40,547 nt of DNA from a bacterium (GTDB lineage Bacteria > Myxococcota_A > UBA9160 > SZUA-336). Positions 32,557-40,547 of this stretch are shown here, one piece after another. The notes under the pieces were generated by a model. The model saw only the letters and a list, made by a program, of their open reading frames with translations, had not been told where the DNA came from and ran no database searches. The first letter of the stretch is position 1. Each line of letters opens with the position of its first letter. The stretch covers positions 1 through 40,547 of the forward strand of contig JAAELY010000454.1 of assembly GCA_024226335.1 (NCBI GenBank), in the 5' to 3' direction. The position numbers were made by a program, and so were the translations under genes.

Positions 32557-34404
32557 TCAGGTAGCCGCGACGCTGGCGCCGGTTTCGGCTTCCGGCGGCT
32601 CGCTGGCAATGCCGAAGGTCTGCATTTCTACCAGCCGCCGGTAGTGGCCTCCAGGCCGCCGGACGAGTTCTTCGTGCGAGCCTTCCTCGACGATCCAACC
32701 CCTGTCGAAGACCAGTATGCGATCGACCTGGCGGATCGTCGAAAGCCGGTGCGCGATTACGACGGCGGTGCGCTTTTCCATCAGGGCGGTCAGCGCGTCC
32801 TGGATCAGCTGTTCGGTGATCGAGTCGAGGCTCGAAGTGGCTTCGTCGAGCACGAGAATCGGCGCGTCTGCCAGGATGGCGCGGGCAATCGCCACACGCT
32901 GGCGCTCACCTCCCGAGAGTTTTACGCCGCGCTCGCCGACCAGGGTGTCGTAGCCGCTTTCCAGTCCGACGATGAACTCGTGCGCGTGAGCGCGACGCGC
33001 GGCTTCGATGACCTGAGTCCGGCTGGCCTGCGCTCGGGCGTAGCCGATGTTGTCGGCCAGGGAGCGGTGAAAAAGGATGGGTTCCTGCGGTACCACAGAG
33101 ATTGCGCGTCGTAGGGATTCCTGCGTGACCTGTGAAACGTCTTGATCGTCGACGATCACACGCCCTCCGTCGACGTCGTAGAGTCGCTGCAGGAGCTTGG
33201 CGAAGGTGCTCTTGCCGGATCCCGATTCGCCGACCAGGGCGAGTTTTTCCCCTGGACGGATCTCGACCGCAAGGCTCTGAAAAACCGCCCTCGGCTGGTT
33301 GCCATAGCCGAACGACACGTTTTCGAAGCGAATGCTGCCCGTGCCCGGACGAAAGCCCGCAGCACCGGGAACGTCGTCGACCTGCGGTTCGGTCGCGAAG
33401 ATGGCGACCAGATCATCCAGTTCATTGATCGCCCGCTGCGCGTTGCGCACCTGCCAGCCGATGTTGCGCAGGTAGCTGTGAACCACCAGGTAGGTGGCGA
33501 TCACGTACACCGCTCCTTCGATCCTCGCTTCGCCACTGCCCGGGCGCAGCAGCACCAGACCCAGAAGCCCCCCCAGCAAGAGCAGGAGCATGAGCGATTG
33601 CGCGGCTCCGGCATCCATACTGCGCAACCAGGCGCGTCGTGACTCCAGTCGCCAGGTCTGGCTCGTCTGGTCGAAACGCTCGTCCTCGCGCTCTTCAGCG
33701 CCGAAGGACTTGACGACGGAATTACAAGTGATGGCGTCTGCGAGAGCGCCACCTACCTGGGTGTCAGCGTCGTTCGAGAGCTGGTTGGCCGGCGCCACGT
33801 ACTTGAGCGAGAGCGCGATGCTGATCGCGACGAAGATGACGACGGCGGTGCCGAAGTACAGCCCGAGTGCCGGATCCTTGATGAGCATCGCCACGGCAAA
33901 GCCGACCATGAGTCCCAGCGCGGGGCCGAGATCGATGACCAGAGTGTCGGCCAGCGAATCATAAGCCCACATCCCTCGCGTAATCTTTCGCTGCGTGGAA
34001 CCGGAAAAGTGGTTCGAGTGCCACGCGAGGCTGAAGCGCTGGACCTGGCGAAAGCCGTCGCTCACCAGCTTCTGCATGACCTGGGAAGCCAGGTACATCC
34101 AATTGCGCAAGTACAACTGCTTGACGAGGAAGACGGTCGCGAAGACGAGCACCAGAATCCCCGCGGTTCGCCAGGCAGCCTCGGGACTCCCGCTGCCGGA
34201 GAGGTGCTTTTCCGTGGCGACGACCAGTTCAGCGGAAACCCGCGGAATCTGGACCTCGAGAAGTACGCCCAGCGAGGTGCCGGCCAGCATCCCAGCCGAG
34301 CGCAATGGAACACTCCGCCAGTAACCCCACACGAAGGAGAGCACTTCGAGAACCGATGTGCGCTCCTCTGCGGATGGACGGATGCTCTCGCCGGACTCGC
34401 TCAT
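32557..34404 (-). CDS. ABC transporter, fused permease and ATPase (MsbA/lipid or drug exporter type)
   Basis: A 615-residue half transporter, expected to work as a homodimer. The membrane domain spans about 20-330 with about six helices (for example AGILVLVFATVFLVKQLYL and SLMLLLLLGGLLGLVLL). The ATPase follows with Walker A GESGSGKS (392-399), signature LSGGE (496-500), Walker B ILVLDE (516-521) and H-loop H552. The signature and D-loop ATSSLD are intact. It belongs to the exporter class; the substrate could be lipid, drug or peptide. It lies five bases from the nitroreductase-like gene upstream on the same strand, so they may be co-transcribed. Confidence 0.94.
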   Translation of the reverse strand: MSESGESIRPSAEERTSVLEVLSFVWGYWRSVPLRSAGMLAGTSLGVLLEVQIPRVSAELVVATEKHLSGSGSPEAAWRTAGILVLVFATVFLVKQLYLRNWMYLASQVMQKLVSDGFRQVQRFSLAWHSNHFSGSTQRKITRGMWAYDSLADTLVIDLGPALGLMVGFAVAMLIKDPALGLYFGTAVVIFVAISIALSLKYVAPANQLSNDADTQVGGALADAITCNSVVKSFGAEEREDERFDQTSQTWRLESRRAWLRSMDAGAAQSLMLLLLLGGLLGLVLLRPGSGEARIEGAVYVIATYLVVHSYLRNIGWQVRNAQRAINELDDLVAIFATEPQVDDVPGAAGFRPGTGSIRFENVSFGYGNQPRAVFQSLAVEIRPGEKLALVGESGSGKSTFAKLLQRLYDVDGGRVIVDDQDVSQVTQESLRRAISVVPQEPILFHRSLADNIGYARAQASRTQVIEAARRAHAHEFIVGLESGYDTLVGERGVKLSGGERQRVAIARAILADAPILVLDEATSSLDSITEQLIQDALTALMEKRTAVVIAHRLSTIRQVDRILVFDRGWIVEEGSHEELVRRPGGHYRRLVEMQTFGIASEPPEAETGASVAAT

Positions 34405-34409
34405 TCTGG

Positions 34410-34883
34410 CTAGGGGCGTGGCTCGCAGATGAACACGGGGATGTCCCGATCGGTGCGGGCCTGATAGGTCGCATATTCCGGGTAGTGCTCGCAGCAGATA
34501 GGCCAGACCTCGGCCTTTTCGTCGGGAGTCGCACGACGTGCACGCAGAGCCAGTGTTTCGCCCTTCACGTGGACGTCGATATCCGGATTCTTGACCAGGT
34601 TGTAAAACCAGGTCGGGTGTTTCGGAGCGCCGCCTAGCGATGCCACCAGGATCACGCCTCGGTTGAACGGCACGTACATCAGGGGTACGTCGCGTCGTTT
34701 ACCCGATTTGGCGCCAATCATCGACGCGACACAGATATCGCGACCGCCAAACGTACCCATGCTCGCGCCTTTTGATTTGATGTAGCGGCGCGCATTGAAA
34801 CGCGAGAATGGATTCATGATCCACTTCATCACCTTCAACTGGCCTTCGCTGATCGGCTTGGATTTGGAACTGGGTTTGGTCAT
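34410..34883 (-). CDS. deazaflavin (F420)-dependent nitroreductase family protein
   Basis: A 157-residue split-beta-barrel protein of the DDN type. Evidence: MIGAKSGKRRDVPLMYVPFNRGVILVASLGGAPKHPTWFYNL, then the NPDIDVHVKGET segment, and RARRATPDEKAEVWP near the end. In actinobacteria such proteins use coenzyme F420, but FMN or other use cannot be excluded here, and no F420 biosynthesis gene is in the window. ATG 34883 has AAGGAG seven bases upstream. Length is typical. The reduced substrate (quinone, nitro or lipid-peroxide) is not known. Confidence 0.9.
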   Translation of the reverse strand: MTKPSSKSKPISEGQLKVMKWIMNPFSRFNARRYIKSKGASMGTFGGRDICVASMIGAKSGKRRDVPLMYVPFNRGVILVASLGGAPKHPTWFYNLVKNPDIDVHVKGETLALRARRATPDEKAEVWPICCEHYPEYATYQARTDRDIPVFICEPRP

Positions 34884-34999
34884 GCCAGGGCTCCTTCAGG
34901 GGAAAGGATTCGGACCTGTAGTGTACGTCTTCGGGCAAGCCCGTCGACGCTAGTGCGACCAGGCTCCTGAATATCAGCTAGGGAAGCTCAGATCAGGAC

Positions 35000-36376
35000 T
35001 CAGATCAGGAGGTGGGGCATTTCTCGTTGCAGGCCCGGTTTGAGCTCAACCAGTGCGTCGTCCAGTGCGTCGATTGCGCGATCCACGTCGCTCTCGTTCA
35101 TGGCCGCAGACGTGCAGTACATGAGCCGGCTGGCACTCGCGATTCCGCGTTGCAGCATCAGCAGGTGCAGCAGTCCGTTCACGAAACGGGACGAGACCAT
35201 GCCCGCGATGCTGTCGCGCGGGTTGTCGAGGGAGGAATCGGTCAGATGCACGTTCGACAGCGAGCCGATTCCCGAGGTCCGCCCGCGTACGCCCTGGCGC
35301 GCGAATGCCCCGTCGAAACCTTCGCGCAGGCGGACACCGAGTGCATCGATTCGCCTCGTCAACTCATCATCGACCTGCGGCAAGGTCGCTGCGCCGGCCG
35401 CCATCGAAAGCGGGTTTCCGCTGAAGGTGCTCGCGTGCATCACCGGTTGCCTTTCGTCGGGATGGAACACGCGCATCAACTCTTCCGATCCACCGAAGGC
35501 GCCGATGGGCAGGCCGCCGCCGATGATCTTGCCCATGGCCGTCAGGTCCGGGATGACGCCCTGAAGCGCTTGCGCGCCACCGGGTGCGAGGCGCAGGCTG
35601 ATCACTTCGTCGAAAATGAGCAGCACGTCGTTGTCGCGGGTCGTCTCTCTGAGGGTTTGCAGGAACTCGCGTGTGGCCGGGATCATGCCCATGCTTCCAA
35701 GCACCGGTTCGACGATCACCGCCGCGAGTTCGTGCGCGTGACGCTCGATCAAGGCTCGCGCCCGCTCCGGCTCGTTGTACGGGCAGATTACGACATCCCC
35801 CAGAACACTCTCGGAGTGACTCCGATCGATCGGCACCGGTTGCGGGGCATCGAGAGGCCCCGCAAGACCGGGAAGCGGCGCCAGGCTGACCTCTGCCAGT
35901 TCGTAACTACCGTGGTAGCCGCCTTCCATCTTCATGATCTTGCCGCGTCCGCTGAAGGCGCGCGCGCAACGCAAGGTCATCAAGGTGGCTTCGGTGCCGG
36001 AACTCGTGAAGCGGAGTTGCTCAACCGAGGGAACCCGTTCGCGAATCAGGCGGGCCAGATCCACCTGGCTCCGCGTGGGTGCCGCATACGCAGAGCCACG
36101 CGCCATCTGTTCGCTGACGGCATCGACGATCTTTGGATTGGCATGCCCGAGAATCAAGGAGGTGTAGTTGTTCATGAAGTCGATCAACTCGTGACCGTCG
36201 GCGTCGAACAAGCGGCTGCCTTCCGCTCGTTCGATGAACAGGGGATAGGGCGCGTAGTGCGCACTCATACGCGTATCGCCGCCCGGGAAGCAGCGCCGTG
36301 CTTCCTCGATCAGTTGCGCCGAGTTCGGCGACCAGTGCGTATAGCTCTCGTGGATCGCAGTCTTCAGGTCGGGCAT
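35000..36376 (-). CDS. class III aminotransferase, glutamate-1-semialdehyde aminomutase-like
   Basis: A PLP enzyme of 458 residues. The opening RRCFPGGDTR and SLILGHANPKIVDA resemble glutamate-1-semialdehyde 2,1-aminomutase. The PLP Asp is D256 (IFDEVIS) and the lysine is K283 (AMGKIIGGGLPIGAFGG). In true HemL the DEV motif is followed by a different substrate pocket; here SLRLAPGGAQ suggests a HemL-like transaminase of unknown specificity rather than the tetrapyrrole enzyme. It is next to a CrtC/AttH-like gene (20 bp spacing, same strand), which gives no link to haem synthesis. Confidence 0.9.
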   Translation of the reverse strand: MPDLKTAIHESYTHWSPNSAQLIEEARRCFPGGDTRMSAHYAPYPLFIERAEGSRLFDADGHELIDFMNNYTSLILGHANPKIVDAVSEQMARGSAYAAPTRSQVDLARLIRERVPSVEQLRFTSSGTEATLMTLRCARAFSGRGKIMKMEGGYHGSYELAEVSLAPLPGLAGPLDAPQPVPIDRSHSESVLGDVVICPYNEPERARALIERHAHELAAVIVEPVLGSMGMIPATREFLQTLRETTRDNDVLLIFDEVISLRLAPGGAQALQGVIPDLTAMGKIIGGGLPIGAFGGSEELMRVFHPDERQPVMHASTFSGNPLSMAAGAATLPQVDDELTRRIDALGVRLREGFDGAFARQGVRGRTSGIGSLSNVHLTDSSLDNPRDSIAGMVSSRFVNGLLHLLMLQRGIASASRLMYCTSAAMNESDVDRAIDALDDALVELKPGLQREMPHLLI

Positions 36377-36396
36377 GTGTCGTGAATCCTCGGAGA

Positions 36397-37518
36397 TCAG
36401 CGGGCCGGGTCGAGCAGGCTCTTGAATCCGTAACGCGGATGGGGTCCGAGGTGAATCTGCTCCAGAACGCCAATCCCCTTTTGATCGCCGCTCGTCGCCA
36501 TGACGACTTGTTGGATGTGCTGGTTCTCGAGCGCGTTCTCATCCAGATCAGCGCACTTCCACTTCTCGCCCCCGATGACCAGTTCGCCTTTCCAGCGGCC
36601 GTGGCCCCACTCGGGATGCAGATAGCCGATGCCCTTCATGCGGAAGCAAAGGACCGGATCGAGCCGGATGTCTTCGCGCTTGCCGTCGGCCTTGAGCAGT
36701 GTGATCTCCGCCGCACTTGCCCTTCGCGTACCGGAAACGAAGCTCAGATGATGCTCGCCGCCCGCGAGGAACTCGGTCGCGGGATCCTCCGTGCCGGGGA
36801 TGTCGTCGGGATCTTCGTATACGGGGCAGATCATGCCGTCGGTATGCCAGCGCACGCCGTGTTCGTTCTCGAAAAGACCCAGGTGCGTGCACCGGTCTTC
36901 CCAGTGCAGCGGGGCCCACAGGAAGAAGATGCCCCCCGGAGTGGTCGGGGGGGCGCCCACCGGAGCGGGGTCGCCTACCGGTCGGATGCCCCAGCTCCGA
37001 TCCTTCGTGCCGTGCACGCGCCGCGGGTCGACTTGCACGGTCTTGCCGTCGTAGCGGATCTCACCTTCCCAGCGCCCGAACTGGTTGAAGCGCGTGGCTT
37101 CCATGCGCCCGACGCGTCGTCGCGAGAGCTGGTGACCTTCTTCGATATTCGCGGTGCGCGGGATCCACTGCAGTTCGCCCGAGATGCCGGTCTCGTTGTC
37201 AACGAGAGTGATCTTGAGCCGCTTCATGGGCTCCTGGATGTCTAGCTTCCACGGCCCGATACTCAGGTCGGTGGGCTCCTGCGGTGCGCGGCGGGAAGCG
37301 TGAAAAGAGTGCTGCTCGCCATCGATGACGATCGAAACCGCGCAGTCCATGGTCTCGAGGTTTGGATACAAGGCGGCGGCGACGGCGAAATAGAAGGCCC
37401 CGTCGTCCTGGTAGCCGTTGAACCAGTAGCGATCGTACACGTGCCGATCACTGGACGCCGGATGCGCGACGGGCTCTGATGTCTGGTGGATTGGGTAGTC
37501 GTCCATCTTGCTGAGCAT
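36397..37518 (-). CDS. AttH/CrtC-like (tocopherol cyclase-like) barrel protein
   Basis: A 373-residue beta-rich protein with the family signature GTKDRSWGIRP and repeated WFNGYQDDGAFYFAVAA/HTDGMICPVYED-type strands, as in AttH and carotenoid 1,2-hydratase-like lipocalin folds and the related DUF7064/7065 groups. These proteins bind or transform lipids or terpenoids. The conserved acidic and aromatic residues are present; no signal peptide is seen. ATG 37518 has GAGGA at good spacing. Many copies occur in terpenoid- or lipid-rich gene sets. Exact reaction unknown. Confidence 0.8.
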   Translation of the reverse strand: MLSKMDDYPIHQTSEPVAHPASSDRHVYDRYWFNGYQDDGAFYFAVAAALYPNLETMDCAVSIVIDGEQHSFHASRRAPQEPTDLSIGPWKLDIQEPMKRLKITLVDNETGISGELQWIPRTANIEEGHQLSRRRVGRMEATRFNQFGRWEGEIRYDGKTVQVDPRRVHGTKDRSWGIRPVGDPAPVGAPPTTPGGIFFLWAPLHWEDRCTHLGLFENEHGVRWHTDGMICPVYEDPDDIPGTEDPATEFLAGGEHHLSFVSGTRRASAAEITLLKADGKREDIRLDPVLCFRMKGIGYLHPEWGHGRWKGELVIGGEKWKCADLDENALENQHIQQVVMATSGDQKGIGVLEQIHLGPHPRYGFKSLLDPAR

Positions 37519-37679
37519 GAGTTTCCTCGCTTGGTGGCAGGCTGCGCGATCAGTGTAGCTCGGAACCCGTACGCAAGGGGATGCGGCACTTCGCTCCGGG
37601 GGACGGTCTCACGCCACGAAACCCCCGCTTTGCTGGGGTATGATGGGGTGGCGTTTCAGGCACGCAAAGGAGCTTCACC

Positions 37680-38873
37680 ATGCCCGGTCCACTCGATGGT
37701 ATTCGCATCCTCGACCTTTCGGCGGTCATGTCCGGTCCGCTCGCCGCGACCCTGCTGGCGGATCAGGGCGCCTCGGTCATCAAGGTCGAAGCACCCGGTC
37801 TCGGCGACATCTTGCGTTATGTCGGGACCAGTCGGAACGGCATGTCGGGCACGTTCCACCTGACGAACCGGGGCAAGCGCGGAATCGTGATCAACCTGTC
37901 GGAGGAGCGGGGCCTGGCCTTGTTGCGCGATCTCGCGAAGCAGAGCGACGTGGTGATCCAGAACTTCCGCCCCGGAGTCGTCGAGCGCATGGGCATTGGA
38001 TACGAAGCGCTGCGCGAGCAGAACCCCGAGATCGTCTATCTGTCAATCAGCGGTTTCGGAGCCGAGGGACCTCTTTCGGACAAGCGGGTCTACGACAATG
38101 TGATCCAGGCGTACAGTGGCCTGTGCGACACACAGGCGGATTCAGAAACCGGTCAGCCACAGCTGATCCGCCAGCTCATCTGCGACAAACTCACGGCCAA
38201 TGCTGGAGCGCAGGCCATCACTGCGGCGTTGTTCGCGCGCGAGCGAGGCCAGGGCGGCCAGCACGTGCAACTCGCGATGATCGATGCCGCCATTCAGTTC
38301 ATGTGGCCCGATGCCGCCGCGAACCACACCCTGCTCGAAGAAGGAGTCATGGCGCAGCCCACGATCGGCAGTCGCTACACCCTCACACGGATGTCGGATG
38401 GCTGGGCAACCGCGACGCCGCTGACGGACTCGGAGTTCCAGGGACTGTGTCGTGCGTTCAATCGCTCCGACGCGGCCGAAGATCCCCGCTTTGCCACCGT
38501 AACCGACCGCATGCAGAACCTGGGCGAGCTCGCAGAACTTCTGGGCTCGGGGATTGCCGAACAGGCCGCGAAGATGACCCGTGAAGATATCGCGACGCGT
38601 CTTCACGCCGAGGATGTGCCTTCGGGGATCGTATACACGCTCGACGAACTGCACCACGACCCGCAGGTGATCGCCAACGGTATCTTGCAGGAGAGCGAGC
38701 ATCCCAGTTGTGGGCGAATTCGCGAGACTCGGCCCGCACCCGTCTTCGCGAAGACACCGGCCGCTGCAGGCGGACCGGCGCCGACGCTGGGACAGCACAC
38801 AGACGAAATCTTGCGCGAGCACGGCTGGGGTGATCGGGTCGCCGAACTCAGGGAAGCCGGAGTCGTCGCCTGA
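37680..38873 (+). CDS. CaiB/BaiF-type (family III) CoA-transferase
   Basis: An enzyme of 397 residues that moves CoA between acyl groups through an enzyme-bound mixed anhydride. The N-terminal LDGIRILDLSAVMSGPLAATLLADQGASVIKVEAP, the NLSEERG segment and VVIQNFRPGV are family hallmarks, and the catalytic Asp is D169 (ICDKLTANAG), the same number as in formyl-CoA transferase. ATG 37680 has AAGGAG seven bases upstream. The gene converges on a MaoC-type hydratase, which together suggests activation and processing of a carboxylic acid. Substrate not determinable. Confidence 0.95.
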   Translation: MPGPLDGIRILDLSAVMSGPLAATLLADQGASVIKVEAPGLGDILRYVGTSRNGMSGTFHLTNRGKRGIVINLSEERGLALLRDLAKQSDVVIQNFRPGVVERMGIGYEALREQNPEIVYLSISGFGAEGPLSDKRVYDNVIQAYSGLCDTQADSETGQPQLIRQLICDKLTANAGAQAITAALFARERGQGGQHVQLAMIDAAIQFMWPDAAANHTLLEEGVMAQPTIGSRYTLTRMSDGWATATPLTDSEFQGLCRAFNRSDAAEDPRFATVTDRMQNLGELAELLGSGIAEQAAKMTREDIATRLHAEDVPSGIVYTLDELHHDPQVIANGILQESEHPSCGRIRETRPAPVFAKTPAAAGGPAPTLGQHTDEILREHGWGDRVAELREAGVVA

Positions 38874-38888
38874 TCTCTTCCGTCGATC

Positions 38889-38913
38889 GCGCGTAGGTCA
38901 GTCGTTTACGCGC
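38889..38913. terminator. hairpin between converging CaiB and MaoC genes
   Basis: GCGCGTA and TACGCGC pair over 7 bp with an 11-base loop at the junction of the two converging genes, overlapping the end of the MaoC gene. No T-run follows, so termination activity is uncertain. Confidence 0.3.
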
Positions 38914-39737
38914 AGGACTCCCTGATCGATCACGACCTGGCCGTCCTGGTCCTTCGTCTGGAACTGGCACTCGTTGCCATCGACCCAGATCGACACGGTC
39001 AGAGCGTCGCCCGGCATGACCGGCTTGGAGAAGCGCGCGTGCATCGAGCGGAAGCGCTTCGGATCGCTGCCGCACACGGAGTGCAGGAGGGCTCGCCCCG
39101 TGACCCCGTAACTGCACAGTCCGTGCAGGATCGGTCGATCGAAGCCGCCGATTTTCGCGAACGAGGGATCGGAGTGCAGCGGGTTGCGGTCTCCGGAGAG
39201 TCGATACAGAAGGGCCTGGTCGACGCGTGTTTCGTAGCGGACTTCGTGATCGGCCTTGCGCGAAGGAAGTTCCCAGGTGGGGGAGGGGCCGCGCTCACCT
39301 CCGAATCCGCCTTCGCCGCGCAGGAAGAGGTTCATCTCGGTCTTGAACAGCGGCTTGCCAGTGGCCACGTTGAGCGATTCGGAGACCAGGTCGACGACCG
39401 CGCCCTTGCCCTTGTCCCAGATACCCGCGATCGAACCGGTGCTTTCGATCTCGCCGTCCGCCGGGATCTCGTCGTAGAGTTCAATGCCCTGGCCTCCGTG
39501 GAGCAGGAGGGCCGGGTTGAAGTCACCGATCTTGCTGAACGGTACGCCGCCGCCGCCGAGGACCACACCCATGGTCGGCAGCACGCGCTGCGGAGTGTCC
39601 TTGGTGTTCTCGGTCGTGAATTGAAGCTCATCGGTTCCCGCTCCGACGCCTAGCGCGTAGAGCAGAGCGTCCTTCGAAGTCCAGGAGCGGCGTTGTGCTT
39701 CGCCTTTTTGTCCGACTGCATCGGGATTGACGGCCAT
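38898..39737 (-). CDS. MaoC-type (R)-enoyl-CoA hydratase, double hot-dog
   Basis: A 279-residue protein with two hot-dog domains, as in peroxisomal multifunctional hydratase 2. The N-terminal domain (about 1-145) lacks the hydratase motif, and the C-terminal one contains D183 and H188 (SGDRNPLHSDPSFAKIGGFDRPILHG), the catalytic pair for syn hydration of (2E)-enoyl-CoA to the (R)-3-hydroxy form. ATG 39737 has AAGGAA at good spacing. A PaaI-like hot-dog gene lies 34 bp upstream on the same strand. It fits beta-oxidation of bulky or steroid-like acids together with the CaiB gene, but that is inference. Confidence 0.93.
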   Translation of the reverse strand: MAVNPDAVGQKGEAQRRSWTSKDALLYALGVGAGTDELQFTTENTKDTPQRVLPTMGVVLGGGGVPFSKIGDFNPALLLHGGQGIELYDEIPADGEIESTGSIAGIWDKGKGAVVDLVSESLNVATGKPLFKTEMNLFLRGEGGFGGERGPSPTWELPSRKADHEVRYETRVDQALLYRLSGDRNPLHSDPSFAKIGGFDRPILHGLCSYGVTGRALLHSVCGSDPKRFRSMHARFSKPVMPGDALTVSIWVDGNECQFQTKDQDGQVVIDQGVLRVND

Positions 39738-39771
39738 GAGGGATTCCTTTCGCGTTTCTTCGTTGATTCAA

Positions 39772-40248
39772 TCAGGTCAGGATGCGGTACAGAACCGTAC
39801 CACGAGCGGTGATGTGTCCGTCGGTCGCGCTCGCGACCTCGACATCCGACCAGAAGATCTCGTTGTCTCGCTGTGTGCAGCGACCGAACGCCACGAGATC
39901 GTCCCTGGGCGCGGGGGTGAAGTTCTCGACTTGAAGAGAGGGAGTCGACGCCTTGAATCGACCGGGTCCGGACTCGGCCCAGGCAGCCATGGCGCCGGCC
40001 GTGTCCAGGAGCGCGAGTACGGCACCTTCGTGCACACCGCCCGACAGGTCTGCATTGTCTTCGCGATAGGGCATCACCAGGCGCGACGTGCCGCCGGTCA
40101 TGTGCTCGACGGCGATTCCGCGGTTGCCGATGAACGGCACCTGGCCGATGAACGGTCCCATGGAACCCGGTTCGGCCAGGCCGTGGTCGCCTTTCGAAAC
40201 GGGTGTTTCTATAGCGGTCGCACCCTTGCGCCCGCGCACCGTGGTCAT
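39772..40248 (-). CDS. PaaI-type hot-dog thioesterase
   Basis: A 158-residue single hot-dog protein from ATG 40248. The thioesterase motif GGVHEGAVLALLDTAGAMAAW (G-G-x-x-x-G with the catalytic acid D at the centre of the long helix) and LQVENFTPAPRDDLVAFGR mark the PaaI group that hydrolyses acyl- or aryl-CoA. The reading frame is open to 40326, but the upstream part contains the 24-bp repeat at 40256-40279 and is not conserved, so the later ATG is used; no good SD precedes it. Located upstream of the MaoC gene in the same direction. The acyl group is unknown. Confidence 0.85.
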   Translation of the reverse strand: MTTVRGRKGATAIETPVSKGDHGLAEPGSMGPFIGQVPFIGNRGIAVEHMTGGTSRLVMPYREDNADLSGGVHEGAVLALLDTAGAMAAWAESGPGRFKASTPSLQVENFTPAPRDDLVAFGRCTQRDNEIFWSDVEVASATDGHITARGTVLYRILT

Positions 40249-40255
40249 GATGTTT

Positions 40256-40279
40256 GAGTTGTGGTCCGAAGAGTGTGCC
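40256..40279 (-). repeat. 24-bp element, inverted copy of 105-128
   Basis: The minus strand here starts GGCACACTCTTCGGACCACA and matches the plus-strand element at 105-128 with one mismatch over 24 bases. It sits 8 bp upstream of the thioesterase start and 52 bp downstream of the partial gene at the right edge. No further copy was noticed in the window. Confidence 0.6.
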
Positions 40280-40331
40280 TTTCGAGTCCGCAGGTCTTCT
40301 CGGAGCAGGCCATCTGCCCCATTCACCAGCC

Positions 40332-40547
40332 TCAGTACGCGTAAGAGAGTTCGTGACTCCGCCCACCCGGAAGTCTGCGGGTCGGAATGCGCCGCTCGTA
40401 GCAGCTCTTCAACCAGACCGGAAGGTCCATCCGAGAAGCGAACAAGCGCTGACTCAGCAACGCTCGAACCGAGTAGCGCCGCTGCGTGATCCCCAGGTAC
40501 TGCGCCGGAGTCTCATCCCGGCGACGCTCCGAACGAGACTTCACGTA
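40332..40547 (-). CDS. C-terminal fragment of an unidentified gene, possibly a transposase
   Basis: The minus strand is open from the right edge to a stop at 40332, giving about 71 residues: YVKSRSERRRDETPAQYLGI, then a QRRYSVRALLSQRLF segment, and ending HELSYAY. The basic SRSERRRDETPAQYLG stretch followed by a short helix recalls the C-terminal end of some DDE transposases (R-x-TPA-x-x-LG), but the fragment is too short to prove it. The 5' part is outside the window. Confidence 0.4.
   Translation of the reverse strand, partial: YVKSRSERRRDETPAQYLGITQRRYSVRALLSQRLFASRMDLPVWLKSCYERRIPTRRLPGGRSHELSYAY

Noticed and set aside
35000-36376. True hemL
   Set aside because: Similar fold and opening motif, but the substrate-pocket motifs and context do not support a tetrapyrrole role.
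35012-36385. 457-residue plus-strand ORF
   Set aside because: Fully antisense to the class III aminotransferase, composition typical of a high-GC shadow frame (His/Arg/Ala/Gly-rich), no domain.

Overview
The window is high-GC DNA from a Gram-negative bacterium. Signal peptides, a lipoprotein box, a periplasmic copper nitrite reductase and a dCache sensor kinase support an outer-membrane lifestyle. The content is rich in acyl-CoA enzymes, a Rieske oxygenase, a CaiB-type CoA-transferase, a MaoC hydratase, a deazaflavin-type nitroreductase and large multidomain signalling proteins. This fits a metabolically versatile deltaproteobacterial-type lineage (Myxococcota, Desulfobacterota or Binatota relatives). 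The lineage is an inference from gene content; no rRNA or tRNA is present to fix it.

Layout. 283-1566 (-): a soluble histidine kinase and a single-domain response regulator. 1567-8499 (+): an intergenic region with direct repeats and palindromes, then two tandem paralogous regulators (PhoB-type winged helix + STAND-like ATPase + helical repeats). Each regulator is preceded by a short leader ORF whose stop codon overlaps the regulator start. 8581-11136 (-): a strong hairpin, then nirK, a SCO-family copper protein and a lipoprotein in one operon. 11357-17362: a catabolic region with two crotonases, a VOC protein, a Rieske oxygenase and an SDR on divergent units, followed by a coupled pair of a conserved unknown protein and an ATC-hydrolase-like protein. 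17449-22876 (-): a chemotaxis-like signalling operon. A very large dCache-HAMP-GAF-ATPase-REC-CheR protein is broken by a frameshift and appears to have lost its HisKA domain and parts of two receivers; it is coupled to a REC-histidine kinase. 23133-24526 (+): hisH-hisF. 24557-26893 (-): an APH-fold protein and a membrane-anchored esterase. 27130-28818 (+): a ThDP enzyme followed by a possible flavoprotein remnant. 28966-30414 (-): an SDR and a membrane protein. 30554-32523 (+): DUF169 coupled to a PatB/MalY-type C-S lyase. 32557-37518 (-): an ABC exporter, a deazaflavin-type nitroreductase, a class III aminotransferase and an AttH/CrtC-like protein. 37680-40248: a CoA-transferase (+) converging on a MaoC hydratase and a PaaI-type thioesterase (-). 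The right edge holds the C-terminal part of a gene that may be a transposase.

How the genes work together. The nirK-SCO pair suggests periplasmic nitrite reduction to NO with dedicated copper handling. The Rieske, SDR, crotonase, CaiB, MaoC and thioesterase genes look like parts of aromatic, terpenoid or fatty-acyl-CoA degradation. The most unusual features are the rearranged kinase-CheR fusion and the conserved stop/start-overlapping leader ORFs in front of the two tandem regulators.
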